Positions 53,618 to 62,929 of a stretch of 64,000 nucleotides of DNA are shown in pieces. Position numbers and translations under genes: made by a program. Position 1 is the stretch's first letter, and each line of letters opens with the position of its first letter. Source of the stretch: Phycisphaerales bacterium (GTDB lineage Bacteria > Planctomycetota > Phycisphaerae > UBA1845 > UTPLA1); assembly GCA_022360095.1 (NCBI GenBank), contig JAKSDK010000778.1, forward strand, positions 186,001 to 250,000, given 5' to 3'. A model generated the notes under the pieces. It was not told where the DNA came from. It ran no database searches and saw only the letters and a program-made list of their open reading frames with translations.

Positions 53618-54304
53618 TCATGCATCGCGAATTGCACTCTTCTCCAATGCATCCTCCAACCAGGATCGGTACCACTGCAGAAAGGACACTCGTTTGTGCA
53701 CGCCGAACTGCACGGGGGAAAGCCCTTTCTCGCCCACGCGTTGGTCATTCCAGACATGGCCTGCCTCGTCACCGGTGATCACCAGCCATTGCCGAATCGC
53801 ACAGCCCAAATGACAAATTGGAATCGCGCCATTCACGTGCCGACTGTTCCAGTAGTGGTTTTCCTCCCAGGCGTCGATTTTGGCCATCTTCTCGTCTTCA
53901 TCCGCTTCGTTGACGATGTCGGCTTCCTCGAAATGGGGTTTATTCGTTAAATCGTTCCATGCCTCAGTATGTGGAAACGGCTGCGACAGGATACCCACGA
54001 AGCCGTTGTTCTCGCGCCAGCGGCATGTGCCGTGACCGTCATCCATCTCAAGAAGCCTGAACATACCGTAGGCCGGTCCCGCTCCCCCGTTTCCAACCCG
54101 AATGAGGAACCCCCGATAGTCCTCCGGGAGCCGTACACCATGCCCAGACTCAAACTGTGTGACGGCCTCCTCGGTCAGGGGAGCATTCAGCTTGAAGCCG
54201 TGGGTTTCGGAACCAAAAACCTTGGGCGCGCTCCCGGCTGCCCGCAATTGCTGAAGTGATTCAAGTATTGCGGTGTATTCGCTGGACGGGGAAAAGGCGT
54301 GCAT
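53618..54304 (-). CDS. SMI1/KNR4 (SUKH) family protein
   Basis: A 228-residue soluble protein. Its SUKH core is clear: LTEEAVTQFESGHGVRLPEDYRGFLIRVGNGGAGP, then a Trp-rich C-terminal part (CRWRENNGFVG, ENHYWNSRHVNGAIPICHLGC, WYRSWLED). SUKH proteins often serve as immunity proteins against contact-dependent polymorphic toxins. Here it lies 827 bases upstream of the RHS gene on the same strand, and 59 bases after a pilT gene. The RHS tail has no known toxin domain and immunity genes normally follow the toxin gene, so pairing is only a possibility. Confidence 0.85.
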   Translation of the reverse strand: MHAFSPSSEYTAILESLQQLRAAGSAPKVFGSETHGFKLNAPLTEEAVTQFESGHGVRLPEDYRGFLIRVGNGGAGPAYGMFRLLEMDDGHGTCRWRENNGFVGILSQPFPHTEAWNDLTNKPHFEEADIVNEADEDEKMAKIDAWEENHYWNSRHVNGAIPICHLGCAIRQWLVITGDEAGHVWNDQRVGEKGLSPVQFGVHKRVSFLQWYRSWLEDALEKSAIRDA

Positions 54305-54363
54305 GAGTGGAGCCTTTGCGTTCGCTGTTTGTCATTCTACTCTGAAGTCCCATATGACGATTG

Positions 54364-55449
54364 TCACGAAGTTGCACCGCCTCCGACGCGGCGGATACCG
54401 CGCATGGCCAGCGACATGGCTTCCGCATTGGTCGACCAGCGCAGAGCCTGCGTGCCGGAGATCTTCTGGGCCTGGTACATTTCCAGCAAATGCTGGTCAA
54501 AGGATTGCATGCCGACCTCGCCCGCGGCGATGTAATCGCTCAATTCGTTGAGCTTATTTTCAAGGACGAACTTCTCCATCACCGGTGTGCCTCGAAGGAT
54601 CTCAACGGCGGGGAGCCGTTTTCCCTCGTGAGTCGTGACAAGTCGTTGCGAAATGATGGCCTCCACGGATTTGGCCAACTGCGAAAGCAGAAGTTGGCGT
54701 TCGTTTGGTGGAAACATCGCGATGATCCGTTCGACGGTTTGCGCAGCGTCGGAACTGTGTACGGTCGAGAAAACTTGATGCCCGGTGTCCGCCGCGCGAA
54801 GCGCGATGCGCAATGTTTCCACATCACGCAACTCGCCGACGAGGATGACGTCCGGGTCCTGACGCAGGGCCTGGCGAAGGCCTTGTTCGAATGAGGGTGT
54901 GTCTTGGCCGACCTCCAACTGGGAGATGAGTGATTTTTTGTTTTCGTATAAATACTCGACCGGATCTTCGATCGTGATGATCTTGGTGCGATAGGTTTGA
55001 TTGATCAGATCGAGCATCGCGGCCAGCGTCGTGCTCTTTCCGCTGCCGGTTGTGCCCGTGACGAGGATGAGACCACGCTGTTCGAGGGCGATGTCCTCCA
55101 GAATCTCGGGGAGATTCAACGCTTCCATGGCAGGCGGTGAAGACGGGATGACGCGCATCACCAGGCCCGGTTTTCCCAGGTGGCTGTAGGCATTGCAGCG
55201 GAACCGCGACAGGCCGTCGGCCGAGTAGCTGAAGTCGACGCCGCGTACCAGGGCGGCATTCATATCCGATGCATGAGCGGGGGGGAGCAGGTCCGCGATG
55301 ATCTGCCGGGCTTCATTATTCTGGAGCGCAGGCAGGTCCAGTGAACGTATCTGACCGGCTACACGTACGACGGGCACGGCTCCGGCTTGGAGGTGAATGT
55401 CCGAAGCGTTGTTTTCCACGGCAAACTTCAGGAGCGCGGTCAAATCCAT
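54364..55449 (-). CDS. pilT: PilT-type retraction ATPase, second copy
   Basis: A 361-residue PilT. It begins MDLTALLKFAVENNASDIHL, very close to classical PilT starts. Walker A (GTTGSGKST) is near residue 133, then IITIEDPVEYLYENK, VGELRDVETLRIALRAADTGH and ISQRLV. C-terminal helices with YIAAGEVGMQSFDQHLLEMY match PilT. It lacks the zinc cysteines of assembly ATPases. It is closer to canonical PilT than the copy at 27.6 kb. It stands alone or with the SUKH gene behind it, far from the assembly operon. Confidence 0.93.
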   Translation of the reverse strand: MDLTALLKFAVENNASDIHLQAGAVPVVRVAGQIRSLDLPALQNNEARQIIADLLPPAHASDMNAALVRGVDFSYSADGLSRFRCNAYSHLGKPGLVMRVIPSSPPAMEALNLPEILEDIALEQRGLILVTGTTGSGKSTTLAAMLDLINQTYRTKIITIEDPVEYLYENKKSLISQLEVGQDTPSFEQGLRQALRQDPDVILVGELRDVETLRIALRAADTGHQVFSTVHSSDAAQTVERIIAMFPPNERQLLLSQLAKSVEAIISQRLVTTHEGKRLPAVEILRGTPVMEKFVLENKLNELSDYIAAGEVGMQSFDQHLLEMYQAQKISGTQALRWSTNAEAMSLAMRGIRRVGGGATS

Positions 55450-55804
55450 AGATGGCTTCCTTCCAGAATTATGATTCGTCTTGATACTATATCACACGTC
55501 GAATTTGCATTCACTTTGCTGACACGCTCAAGTGTTCGTATGCCTATTCGGAGCTTTGGCGTACTTATGAGCTCGGACTGCATCTCGGGGCCACCTTTCG
55601 CCCCATAACGTCCCTTCCGGCATGCCTCGTCTTGAGTCGGAAGGACGACCGTCCAAACGGGGCCAATTTTTTTTGCCAAATCGCGTGTATGTGAGGGGAA
55701 AAGTGTCGCATTCCGGATAGGTCAGGCGCCGAGCCTCGACATCCCTCAGTGTTTTGAGCCCTTATTGACGCTTGTTTCGAATGAAAGCATGAAATCAGGA
55801 GTGC
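55450..55804. other. Divergent intergenic region, pilT / lipoprotein
   Basis: About 355 bases with no gene. It contains a likely extended -10 for pilT on the minus strand and a run of eight T at 55670-55677. An imperfect inverted repeat is formed by GTCCCTTCCG and CGGAAGGAC at about 55605-55640. No plus-strand promoter could be fixed for the lipoprotein gene. Confidence 0.5.
55486..55494 (-). promoter_or_regulatory. Extended -10 element upstream of second pilT
   Basis: On the minus strand TGATATAGT fits the TGnTATAAT extended -10 pattern, about 37 bases upstream of the ATG. There is no convincing -35, as expected for this class. Confidence 0.4.
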
Positions 55805-56980
55805 ATGATGAGCAACAGACTGTTTAACCAACTGTGCGCGGCCACGTTCGCCTTGGCGGCGATTCTTTTTGGAGTCCCCGGGTGCGAAACAGGTGTTGAC
55901 CCCAATCCGCTGCCGGACCCACAGGACCCGGGGCCCGTTGTGGGTGATCCAGACGTGGCGAACCCGTCCGGTTTCTGGCGTCGGGAATCCGGGCGGCTCT
56001 TCTCGTTTGGTCATTACCAACTGGAATATCTTATGTTGGGCGACGACGGCAGCATCCGTACAACGGTTCGGGATCAGTTGACCAACATTTTGTACTGCAC
56101 GGATGGTCTTTACGCCCATTTTGAAGGGGCAATTGTGATGGACTTGACCGGGCGTGACGTTCAATCGATCAGCGGCTCGGACGTGATGTTGATCGAGATG
56201 CCGGATGCGGACTCGCTTCAACTAATGGACCGTAATGAAATGACCACGTTTGTTCGTGAGGCGGACGTGCCGGTGGGATACCAGTGCAAAGAGGTCGTGG
56301 TCGAGGCGTACTTCGAGGGGCTCGACGTCATGCCGGATTATTACAGCGGACTGGCGTATGACGGGACGCTCTTGTGGTTCAGGGACAGGGACTCTGACCT
56401 GATCTATCCGATTGATCCGGAATCGGGTGAGCTTGGCATGGCGCGCAACCTGACCCGGGCAAAAGACGTCCAGGCCTTTCAGGGCGATGACTTTTGGAGT
56501 GTGTGCAACTGCAGCAATCGTGTGCTTGTTGAGCGGCGAACGAAACTTGATGTGGTATTGGATGAAGTGAGTGAAGCCGAACTCAACGTCGAATTCTATG
56601 CGAACGCCGCTGCTTTCGACAATACAGAGAAGGTGCTCTGGATATACGGCGAGAATACCACGACCGAGCGGAACGGCTTCCTGAAAGTCAACGCAGAACC
56701 GGCGGCTCCGGATGCGAATGAGCTTTTGGATCAGGCCGAGTTCGACGCATATCTCGACGCGATTGCTGCAGATGGGCCTTACCTTTGGGCGCTCGCGGAT
56801 AGCGATTCGCCGCACATCGTGAAGATTGACACGCGGACCTACCGGGCTGTGGCCACCTACACGTTGCCGCATGACCGTGTCCGATGGTATGGGATCGCGG
56901 TGGGCGGCGATTATCTTTATCTGATCGGCAGGAACTATGAACAGGACACGGGCGTGTTGATGAAGTTGGCCAAGGATTAA
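55805..56980 (+). CDS. Predicted lipoprotein, function unknown
   Basis: A 391-residue lipoprotein: the signal peptide ends in FGVPGC. It is followed by a Pro/Asp-rich linker (PNPLPDPQDPGPVVGDPD). The body alternates short beta strands with loops such as SGLAYDGTLLWFRDRDSDLIYPID and ADGPYLWALADSDSPHIVKIDTRT, suggesting a beta-propeller fold of the kind seen in quinoprotein/YncE-like proteins; this is inferred. AGGAG upstream fits either of two adjacent ATG codons. No enzymatic motif is seen. Confidence 0.75.
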   Translation: MMSNRLFNQLCAATFALAAILFGVPGCETGVDPNPLPDPQDPGPVVGDPDVANPSGFWRRESGRLFSFGHYQLEYLMLGDDGSIRTTVRDQLTNILYCTDGLYAHFEGAIVMDLTGRDVQSISGSDVMLIEMPDADSLQLMDRNEMTTFVREADVPVGYQCKEVVVEAYFEGLDVMPDYYSGLAYDGTLLWFRDRDSDLIYPIDPESGELGMARNLTRAKDVQAFQGDDFWSVCNCSNRVLVERRTKLDVVLDEVSEAELNVEFYANAAAFDNTEKVLWIYGENTTTERNGFLKVNAEPAAPDANELLDQAEFDAYLDAIAADGPYLWALADSDSPHIVKIDTRTYRAVATYTLPHDRVRWYGIAVGGDYLYLIGRNYEQDTGVLMKLAKD

Positions 56981-57166
56981 CAGTTCACAGTTTGAAGTGG
57001 TTTTGGACGCTTCTTCATGCGTCGAACGGTCGAAAAGGCCTTTCCGAACCGCGTGGTAACGTCGCAGTAGGCTTTGTGACGGAGCTGGGATGATGTCCGG
57101 GGCTCGACTTGAGTTCCGGTCATCACTGCGACATAATCCCATCGGTATCTGAGAAAGGCGAAATCG

Positions 57167-59890
57167 ATGACCAAAACCACTCAAAACGATCCATTCGGAG
57201 CCAGGGCGACACTTGAAACCAAAGCCGGACCGGTCACGATTTTCCGGCTCAACAAGTTGATCGACGACGACATCGGCCGGATTCAACACTTGCCGTTCAG
57301 TATCAAGGTGCTGCTTGAAAACGCATTGCGGCACGCCGGCGACGGCATTGTCGAGGCATCGGACGTTGAGAATCTCGCCTCCTGGAACGTCACCGATGGG
57401 AGTTCATCGGGTGAGGAGGTGCCGTTTTCACCTGCCCGTGTTGTTTTACAGGACTTCACCGGTGTCCCGGCCCTTGTTGACCTCGCGGCCATGCGTTCGG
57501 CGATGGTAAGACTCGGCGGGGATGCCCGGAAGATCAATCCTCTTGTTCCCGTTGATTTGGTCATCGACCACTCGGTGCAGGTTGACAAGTTCGGCTCGGC
57601 TGACGCGCTTCTGTTGAATGAGGACATCGAATTTGCTCGAAATCGCGAGCGTTACGAGTTCCTTCGTTGGGGGCAGCAGGCTTTTGACAACCTCCGCGTC
57701 GTGCCGCCGGCCACAGGCATCGTTCATCAGGTCAACCTGGAATATCTGGCCAAAGTGGTGATGCGACGTGAGGTCGATGGTCAAATCTCGGCCTTTCCGG
57801 ACACGCTGGTCGGCACCGACAGTCACACGACGATGATCAACGCACTCGGCGTCCTCGGCTGGGGCGTCGGCGGCATCGAGGCGGAGGCGTGCATGCTTGG
57901 ACAGCCGATCTACATGCTTACGCCTGAAGTCATCGGCTTCAAGCTAAACGGCCGATTGCCGGAAGGGGCGACGGCGACCGATCTGGTCCTGACCGTCACT
58001 CAAATGCTTCGTGAAAAAGGCGTGGTCGGTCGGTTCGTCGAATTCTACGGCGACGGGCTGAGCGAACTGAGTCTGCCTGATCGCGCCACCATTGCCAACA
58101 TGGCCCCTGAATACGGCGCCACGATGGGATTTTTCCCCATCGACGAAGAGACGCTTGCTTTCTTGCGGAGGACCGGTCGTTCGGAGGACGAGGTGGATCT
58201 CGTCGAGCGCTATGCCAAAGAGCAGTGCCTGTTTCGAACCGACGGCATGTCCGAACCTGTTTTCACGGACACCCTGTTCTTGGAGCTTTCCACCGTTGAG
58301 CCGAGCCTCGCCGGTCCCAAGCGTCCGCAAGATCGCGTTCGGCTGACCGATATGAAAAAGTCATTCCAGGCTTCGCTGACCGCTCCGATTGTGAATCGAG
58401 GATATGAGCTCAGCCCCCAGGACCTCAAGCGGCGCGGCGTGATCAAGAACAATGGCGACTCCGACGAAATCGGTCATGGGGCCGTCGTCATCGCGGCGAT
58501 CACCAGTTGCACGAACACAAGCAATCCATCGGTGATGGTGGGTGCAGGTATTCTTGCCAAGAAGGCCGTCGAGCGCGGTCTGAAGGTCAAGCCGTATGTG
58601 AAGACCAGTCTCGCCCCTGGTTCCAAAGTCGTCACCGACTATCTACAAAAGGCCGGCCTGGACACCTATCTGGAGAAGCTCGGCTTCTACACCGTCGGCT
58701 ACGGTTGCACGACCTGCATCGGCAACAGCGGTCCGTTGCCAGAACCCGTCGCCGCTGCGGTGTCGGAAAACAATCTGGTCGCTGCGAGTGTTCTGAGCGG
58801 CAACCGTAATTTCGAGGGGCGCGTCAGTCCGCTGACTCGCGCCAACTATCTCGCGTCGCCGCCGTTGGTCGTGGCCTATGCGCTTGCCGGGAGCACCGAC
58901 ATCGACCTGACGGTCGATCCGCTCGGCACGGACACTCAGGGCAAGCAGGTTTATCTCCGTGACATCTGGCCCACGAAGGCGGAGGTTGAAGACGCCGTTG
59001 CGCAATCGATTACACCGGAGATGTTCAAACGGCAATACGGCAACGTTTTTGACGGCAACGAGAAATGGAACCGTATCCAGGTTAGTGAGGCAGGCGCCTA
59101 TGAATGGGATTCTGGAAGCACGTATATTCAAGAGCCGCCGTTCTTCGTGGATTTGAGCCCGGAGCCTGAGTCGATCAAGCCCATCGAAAACGCTCGTGTG
59201 TTGGTCATGGTCGCCGACTCGGTGACGACGGATCACATCTCGCCCGCCGGGACGATTCCGAAGGACGGTCCCGCCGGCAAGTTTCTCGTCGAGCACGGGG
59301 TCGAATCAAGAGATTTCAACAGCTTCGGATCGCGCCGGGGTAACGATCGCATCATGACTCGCGGTACGTTTGCGAACATCCGACTGCGCAATCTGCTCGC
59401 TCCCGGCACCGAGGGCGGTGTCACGCGCTATCTGCCCAATGGGGAGCAGATGAGCATCTACGACGCTTCGCTCAAGTACAAGGAAACGAATACGCCGCTT
59501 CTCGTTTTGGCCGGTGCCGAATATGGCACGGGCTCGTCACGTGACTGGGCGGCGAAAGGCACGCTTTTGTTGGGCATCAAGGCCGTCCTCGCCGTCAGCT
59601 ATGAGCGCATCCACCGCAGCAATCTCGTCTTTATGGGCGTTTTGCCGCTGCAGTTCAGGAACGGGGAGTCCCGCGAGTCGCTTGGTCTGACCGGCGAGGA
59701 AACCTTTACGATCGAAGGTCTTTCAGATGACCTAAAGCCCCGGCAGCAGGTGACCGTTGTGGCCACCGCGCCCGGCGGAGGTGGTGAGAAGCGCTTCCAG
59801 ACCGCCGTCCGGATCGATACTCCGGTCGAAATCGACTACTACCGGAACGGTGGCATTCTTCAGACCGTTCTGCGGAACATGATGAAGTAG
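57167..59890 (+). CDS. acnA: Aconitate hydratase A
   Basis: A 907-residue aconitase that isomerises citrate and isocitrate in the TCA cycle, with the IRP1/AcnA layout. The 4Fe-4S cluster cysteines are in [13 protein letters not shown] (near 446) and [15 protein letters not shown] (near 513 and 516). The substrate and cluster loops [19 protein letters not shown] and [13 protein letters not shown] are intact. The C-terminal swivel domain includes [12 protein letters not shown]. Full length, with normal order. It stands as a single gene with a possible terminator hairpin after it. Confidence 0.97.
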   Translation: MTKTTQNDPFGARATLETKAGPVTIFRLNKLIDDDIGRIQHLPFSIKVLLENALRHAGDGIVEASDVENLASWNVTDGSSSGEEVPFSPARVVLQDFTGVPALVDLAAMRSAMVRLGGDARKINPLVPVDLVIDHSVQVDKFGSADALLLNEDIEFARNRERYEFLRWGQQAFDNLRVVPPATGIVHQVNLEYLAKVVMRREVDGQISAFPDTLVGTDSHTTMINALGVLGWGVGGIEAEACMLGQPIYMLTPEVIGFKLNGRLPEGATATDLVLTVTQMLREKGVVGRFVEFYGDGLSELSLPDRATIANMAPEYGATMGFFPIDEETLAFLRRTGRSEDEVDLVERYAKEQCLFRTDGMSEPVFTDTLFLELSTVEPSLAGPKRPQDRVRLTDMKKSFQASLTAPIVNRGYELSPQDLKRRGVIKNNGDSDEIGHGAVVIAAITSCTNTSNPSVMVGAGILAKKAVERGLKVKPYVKTSLAPGSKVVTDYLQKAGLDTYLEKLGFYTVGYGCTTCIGNSGPLPEPVAAAVSENNLVAASVLSGNRNFEGRVSPLTRANYLASPPLVVAYALAGSTDIDLTVDPLGTDTQGKQVYLRDIWPTKAEVEDAVAQSITPEMFKRQYGNVFDGNEKWNRIQVSEAGAYEWDSGSTYIQEPPFFVDLSPEPESIKPIENARVLVMVADSVTTDHISPAGTIPKDGPAGKFLVEHGVESRDFNSFGSRRGNDRIMTRGTFANIRLRNLLAPGTEGGVTRYLPNGEQMSIYDASLKYKETNTPLLVLAGAEYGTGSSRDWAAKGTLLLGIKAVLAVSYERIHRSNLVFMGVLPLQFRNGESRESLGLTGEETFTIEGLSDDLKPRQQVTVVATAPGGGGEKRFQTAVRIDTPVEIDYYRNGGILQTVLRNMMK

Positions 59891-59896
59891 GATGCG

Positions 59897-59915
59897 GGGC
59901 GGGTTCGATCCGCCC
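59897..59915 (+). terminator. Hairpin after aconitase gene
   Basis: GGGCGG and CCGCCC pair around a 7-base loop, six bases after the acnA stop. There is no T-tract, so termination is only suggested by position. Confidence 0.35.
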
Positions 59916-59949
59916 AAGCTGACGATGCGTATGTGCGCCAATATTACGG

Positions 59950-59962
59950 CGGGCAGAGCCCG
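59950..59962. repeat. Short GC-rich hairpin, possible dispersed repeat
   Basis: CGGGC-AGA-GCCCG forms a tight 5-bp stem, within the phrase GGCGGGCAGAGCCCGTGCTA. It lies in the 175-base gap between acnA and the ABC genes. It has the look of a REP-like intergenic element, which only a genome search can show. Confidence 0.35.
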
Positions 59963-60065
59963 TGCTACGTTTACTCAGTTCGAAAAAGGTTTCCTAGACT
60001 GGACGTGGAATCTTGTTAAGAATGCAAGTTGGTGACGTTGATTAGGTAATGACCCTTGGACGAAT

Positions 60066-61043
60066 ATGATGGTGGCGACGACGGAAAAAAACATGTGGGC
60101 GGTCGAACTTCTTGATGCCGCCAAAACCTATGGCAAGACCATACAGGCGCTTCGAGGTGTCAATGTCCAGGTCGGACGTGGCGAGATCTTCGGTCTCCTG
60201 GGGCCGAACGGGGCGGGAAAAAGTACGCTTGTCAAGATTATGATGACGGTGATCAAACCGGACCGTGTTCGAGGCACGGTCCTCGGGCAGCCGGTCGGGC
60301 ACCGTGCGACGATGGCTCGGATCGGCTACCTGCCGGAGGCCCATCGGTTCCCGGCTTATCTGACCGGGGCACAACTGCTGGATTATTTCGCGGCGCTCGC
60401 GAAGGTGAGCCGTTCTGACCGTCGCGGACGTGCGGCGCGCCTGTTGGAACGCGTCGGTATGAGTCAATGGGCGAATACCAAGATTTCCAAATACTCTAAA
60501 GGCATGCTCCAACGGTTGGGGATCGCGCAGGCACTGATGAACGACCCTGATCTCGTGGTTTTGGATGAACCGACCGACGGCTTGGACCCGATCGGCAGGC
60601 GCCACGTTCGAGAACTGCTGCTGGAGCTGAAGGCCGCCGGCAAGACGATCTTCCTGAATTCGCATCTACTGAGCGAACTGGAACAGGTTTGCGATCGCGT
60701 CGTCATTCTGGTGGCCGGAAGCGTTGCGAAACAAGGCACGTTAGGCGAGCTGATGCAGCACACCCTCGAATACCGTATCGTTGCCGAGGGCGACCTTTCG
60801 AAGCGGGACGGTGAGATCAAGCGTCTCGGCGGTCGCATCGACGGAGACACGATCACACTCGATCATCAAAACCGTGCCAAGGTTAATGAAGTCATCGACC
60901 TTTTGCGCTCAGGCGGACATCTGATCGAATCGGTCACACCCAAACGGTTCAGTCTGGAAGATATTTTCGTCGAGGCAATGGGCCACGCGACCACACCGGA
61001 TGGCGGGATCCCCATGGGGAAACCCGTGGCACGACCAAGTTAG
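60066..61043 (+). CDS. ABC transporter ATP-binding protein
   Basis: A 325-residue ATPase subunit of an ABC-2 type exporter. Walker A is GPNGAGKST. The signature is KYSKGMLQRLGIAQAL, a non-canonical variant of LSGGQ with Tyr-Ser-Lys-Gly. Walker B is DLVVLDEPTDGLDP, and the switch His is in FLNSHLLSE. The ~90-residue C-terminal extension is typical of CcmA/NatA-like ABC-2 ATPases. The permease gene follows after 14 bases. Confidence 0.94.
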   Translation: MMVATTEKNMWAVELLDAAKTYGKTIQALRGVNVQVGRGEIFGLLGPNGAGKSTLVKIMMTVIKPDRVRGTVLGQPVGHRATMARIGYLPEAHRFPAYLTGAQLLDYFAALAKVSRSDRRGRAARLLERVGMSQWANTKISKYSKGMLQRLGIAQALMNDPDLVVLDEPTDGLDPIGRRHVRELLLELKAAGKTIFLNSHLLSELEQVCDRVVILVAGSVAKQGTLGELMQHTLEYRIVAEGDLSKRDGEIKRLGGRIDGDTITLDHQNRAKVNEVIDLLRSGGHLIESVTPKRFSLEDIFVEAMGHATTPDGGIPMGKPVARPS

Positions 61044-61057
61044 GAACGGACACCGCG

Positions 61058-62083
61058 ATGTTGATGCAGTTTTGGGCCATGATCGTTGATTGCTTTCGTG
61101 AAGCTCTGGACAGAAAGCTGTTCTGGGTCATGGCGGGTATCAGTGTGCTCATCGCCGGGGTCATGGCATGTATTCGTCTCGACGAGGCCGGCATCCATGT
61201 TCTGTTCTTTGATAAGCCTTTCGAAACAGACGTTTTCGCTGAAGGAAATCCGGCTGGTCGGGCCCGCGTCGGTGCCGTCCTGACCAAATACATTGGAGGC
61301 ATTTACATCAGTTGGATCGGAATCGTCATCGCACTGGTTGCCACGGCGGGCATTTTTCCGACTTTGATGGAACGCGGCGCGATCGACGTCGTGCTCGCGA
61401 AGCCTATGTCAAGACCGATGATATTTCTTGGCAAGTATTTCGGCGGTATGATTTTTGTGACCATTCAGGCCTCTATTTTCATCTTGCTCACGCTGCTTGT
61501 CGTGGGCATTCGTTGGGGCTATTGGATCTGGCCTTATCTTTGGTGCATTCCGCTCATTGTGGTGTTGTTCAGCTACGTTTATGCGTTTTGTGTGCTGTTC
61601 GGTGTCGTGACGCGCAATTCGATGGCTGCGCTTCTTCTCACCATGTTGGCCTGGATCGGGATCTACATGCCTCAAGCGGTTCACGAAACCTTGATCGGAT
61701 TGGAGCCGGTCGGAATCGAGATCGACGAGAAATGGTTGAAACTCAGTGCTGCCGCAAAGACCATTGTCCCCAAGACTCGGGACATTCCACATATCGCCGG
61801 GAATGTCATTGGCGCATCCACCAGTGCGGAAGTATTCCTCTCCGCAGCAGATCCCGGGCCACAATCGCAGTCTTTTTCGGCGGTTCCTCATGAATCCACC
61901 GATGGATCAATCTCAGGGACTTTTTCGACAGGGCCCGCCGCACCTCCGTCGCCTGATGCCTTGGTCGAAGCGGAACGCAAGCTCGCCGACGTCAGCCTCG
62001 TGAAGTCCATCGGATCATCTCTCTTGTTCGAGGCCGTGATCGTCTTGATCGCGATGTGGAAGTTCAGCCGACGTGATTTCTAA
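61058..62083 (+). CDS. ABC-2 type transporter permease
   Basis: A 341-residue membrane subunit partnering the ATPase just upstream. The N-terminal helix (VMAGISVLIAGVMAC) is followed by a loop, then four hydrophobic helices between ~85 and ~205 with VLAKPMSRPMIFLGKYFGGM, a motif common in ABC-2 permeases. A ~95-residue extracytoplasmic loop rich in Ser, Pro and Gly comes before the last helix and the end KFSRRDF. It resembles the NosY/GldF type; the substrate is unknown. Confidence 0.88.
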   Translation: MLMQFWAMIVDCFREALDRKLFWVMAGISVLIAGVMACIRLDEAGIHVLFFDKPFETDVFAEGNPAGRARVGAVLTKYIGGIYISWIGIVIALVATAGIFPTLMERGAIDVVLAKPMSRPMIFLGKYFGGMIFVTIQASIFILLTLLVVGIRWGYWIWPYLWCIPLIVVLFSYVYAFCVLFGVVTRNSMAALLLTMLAWIGIYMPQAVHETLIGLEPVGIEIDEKWLKLSAAAKTIVPKTRDIPHIAGNVIGASTSAEVFLSAADPGPQSQSFSAVPHESTDGSISGTFSTGPAAPPSPDALVEAERKLADVSLVKSIGSSLLFEAVIVLIAMWKFSRRDF

Positions 62084-62116
62084 AGGTCGTAAAGCCTTTT
62101 CGGCGAAAGCGTGACT

Positions 62117-62929
62117 CTAGCCTCCGAAACTTCGCGGTCGAAAATCCTTCTTCCATTCTTTCGGTGTGTTCATCTCTTTCAGCAGATCCAGCACGCGCGG
62201 TTTGTCAAGCCGTGAGACCTCGTAGAGCATCAGATGATCGAGCTTTCGCTTGTGCAGCTTCAGGCCGGACGCCGGATCGACCGTCTGGCCTCTGTCCGCG
62301 GTGACTCGGTCTACGAAGACGATAATGCCCTTGCCGTCGGCCTTTGCGGTGAGAAGGATGCTGTTTTGCGTAATCGTGTTCGCATAGGAAAGCCCGAGGA
62401 CCTCGACGCCGGCCGGAGCCTGTGCGAGTGCCAGGCCTTTGCCAAGGCGATAGTCGAAGGTGCAGGCGAATTCCTTTTCGTCCTCGCATGCCCAGTCTGC
62501 CTTGAAGTTGTTTTGGGCGAATTTTTGATAAGCCTGAGCAAGCGTGAGCTTGGGGAAACGAGGTTTAAATTCCTGGACGGGGGGGGTGAGCAATGACCAG
62601 GCGTACCAACCTCCTCCACCCAATGCAATCAACAACGAGGCCGCTGCAACGACGGCCCGGGGGCGTAGCCAACCCTTTGATCGGCGTGTTGTCTTTGTCA
62701 TTTCGTCGGAACGCGCGACCAACTGATCAATGTCGAGCGTTTGTCCGTCGGGAGGTGAGAACAGGCGTTTCAGGGAATTATCGATCTCGGACTGCAGGTC
62801 CAACTCGGAGCGAACCGCCGCGTTCTTTTCCAGGAAACGTTGAAACTCCGCCTTTTGCGCCTCGTTGAGCCTGTCGTCGAGGTAGGCATCGATCCAGCGT
62901 TGCAGTTTCTCCTGATCTTTACGTGTCAC
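62117..62929 (-). CDS. Transmembrane anti-sigma factor-like protein
   Basis: About 270 residues. The GTG at 62929 was chosen because it overlaps the sigma gene stop by four bases (GTGA) and AAGGA lies 7 bases upstream; a GTG at 62965 would add 12 residues. The N-terminal helical region (WIDAYLDDRLNEAQKAEFQRFL) has the look of an anti-sigma domain but lacks the zinc HxxxCxxC motif. One transmembrane helix (VVAAASLLIALGGGGWYAW) and a periplasmic domain of ~155 residues follow. It would hold the adjacent ECF sigma factor at the membrane; this is inferred from coupling. Confidence 0.8.
   Translation of the reverse strand: MTRKDQEKLQRWIDAYLDDRLNEAQKAEFQRFLEKNAAVRSELDLQSEIDNSLKRLFSPPDGQTLDIDQLVARSDEMTKTTRRSKGWLRPRAVVAAASLLIALGGGGWYAWSLLTPPVQEFKPRFPKLTLAQAYQKFAQNNFKADWACEDEKEFACTFDYRLGKGLALAQAPAGVEVLGLSYANTITQNSILLTAKADGKGIIVFVDRVTADRGQTVDPASGLKLHKRKLDHLMLYEVSRLDKPRVLDLLKEMNTPKEWKKDFRPRSFGG

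Noticed and set aside
53569-53778. A 69-codon plus-strand frame overlapping the SUKH gene end
   Set aside because: Most of it is antisense to the SUKH coding sequence and it turns Arg-rich. Only the part upstream of the overlap looks mildly protein-like, too little for a gene call.
56222-57334. A 370-codon minus-strand frame across the lipoprotein and acnA start
   Set aside because: It spans the end of one real gene and the start of another on the opposite strand and has no motif.
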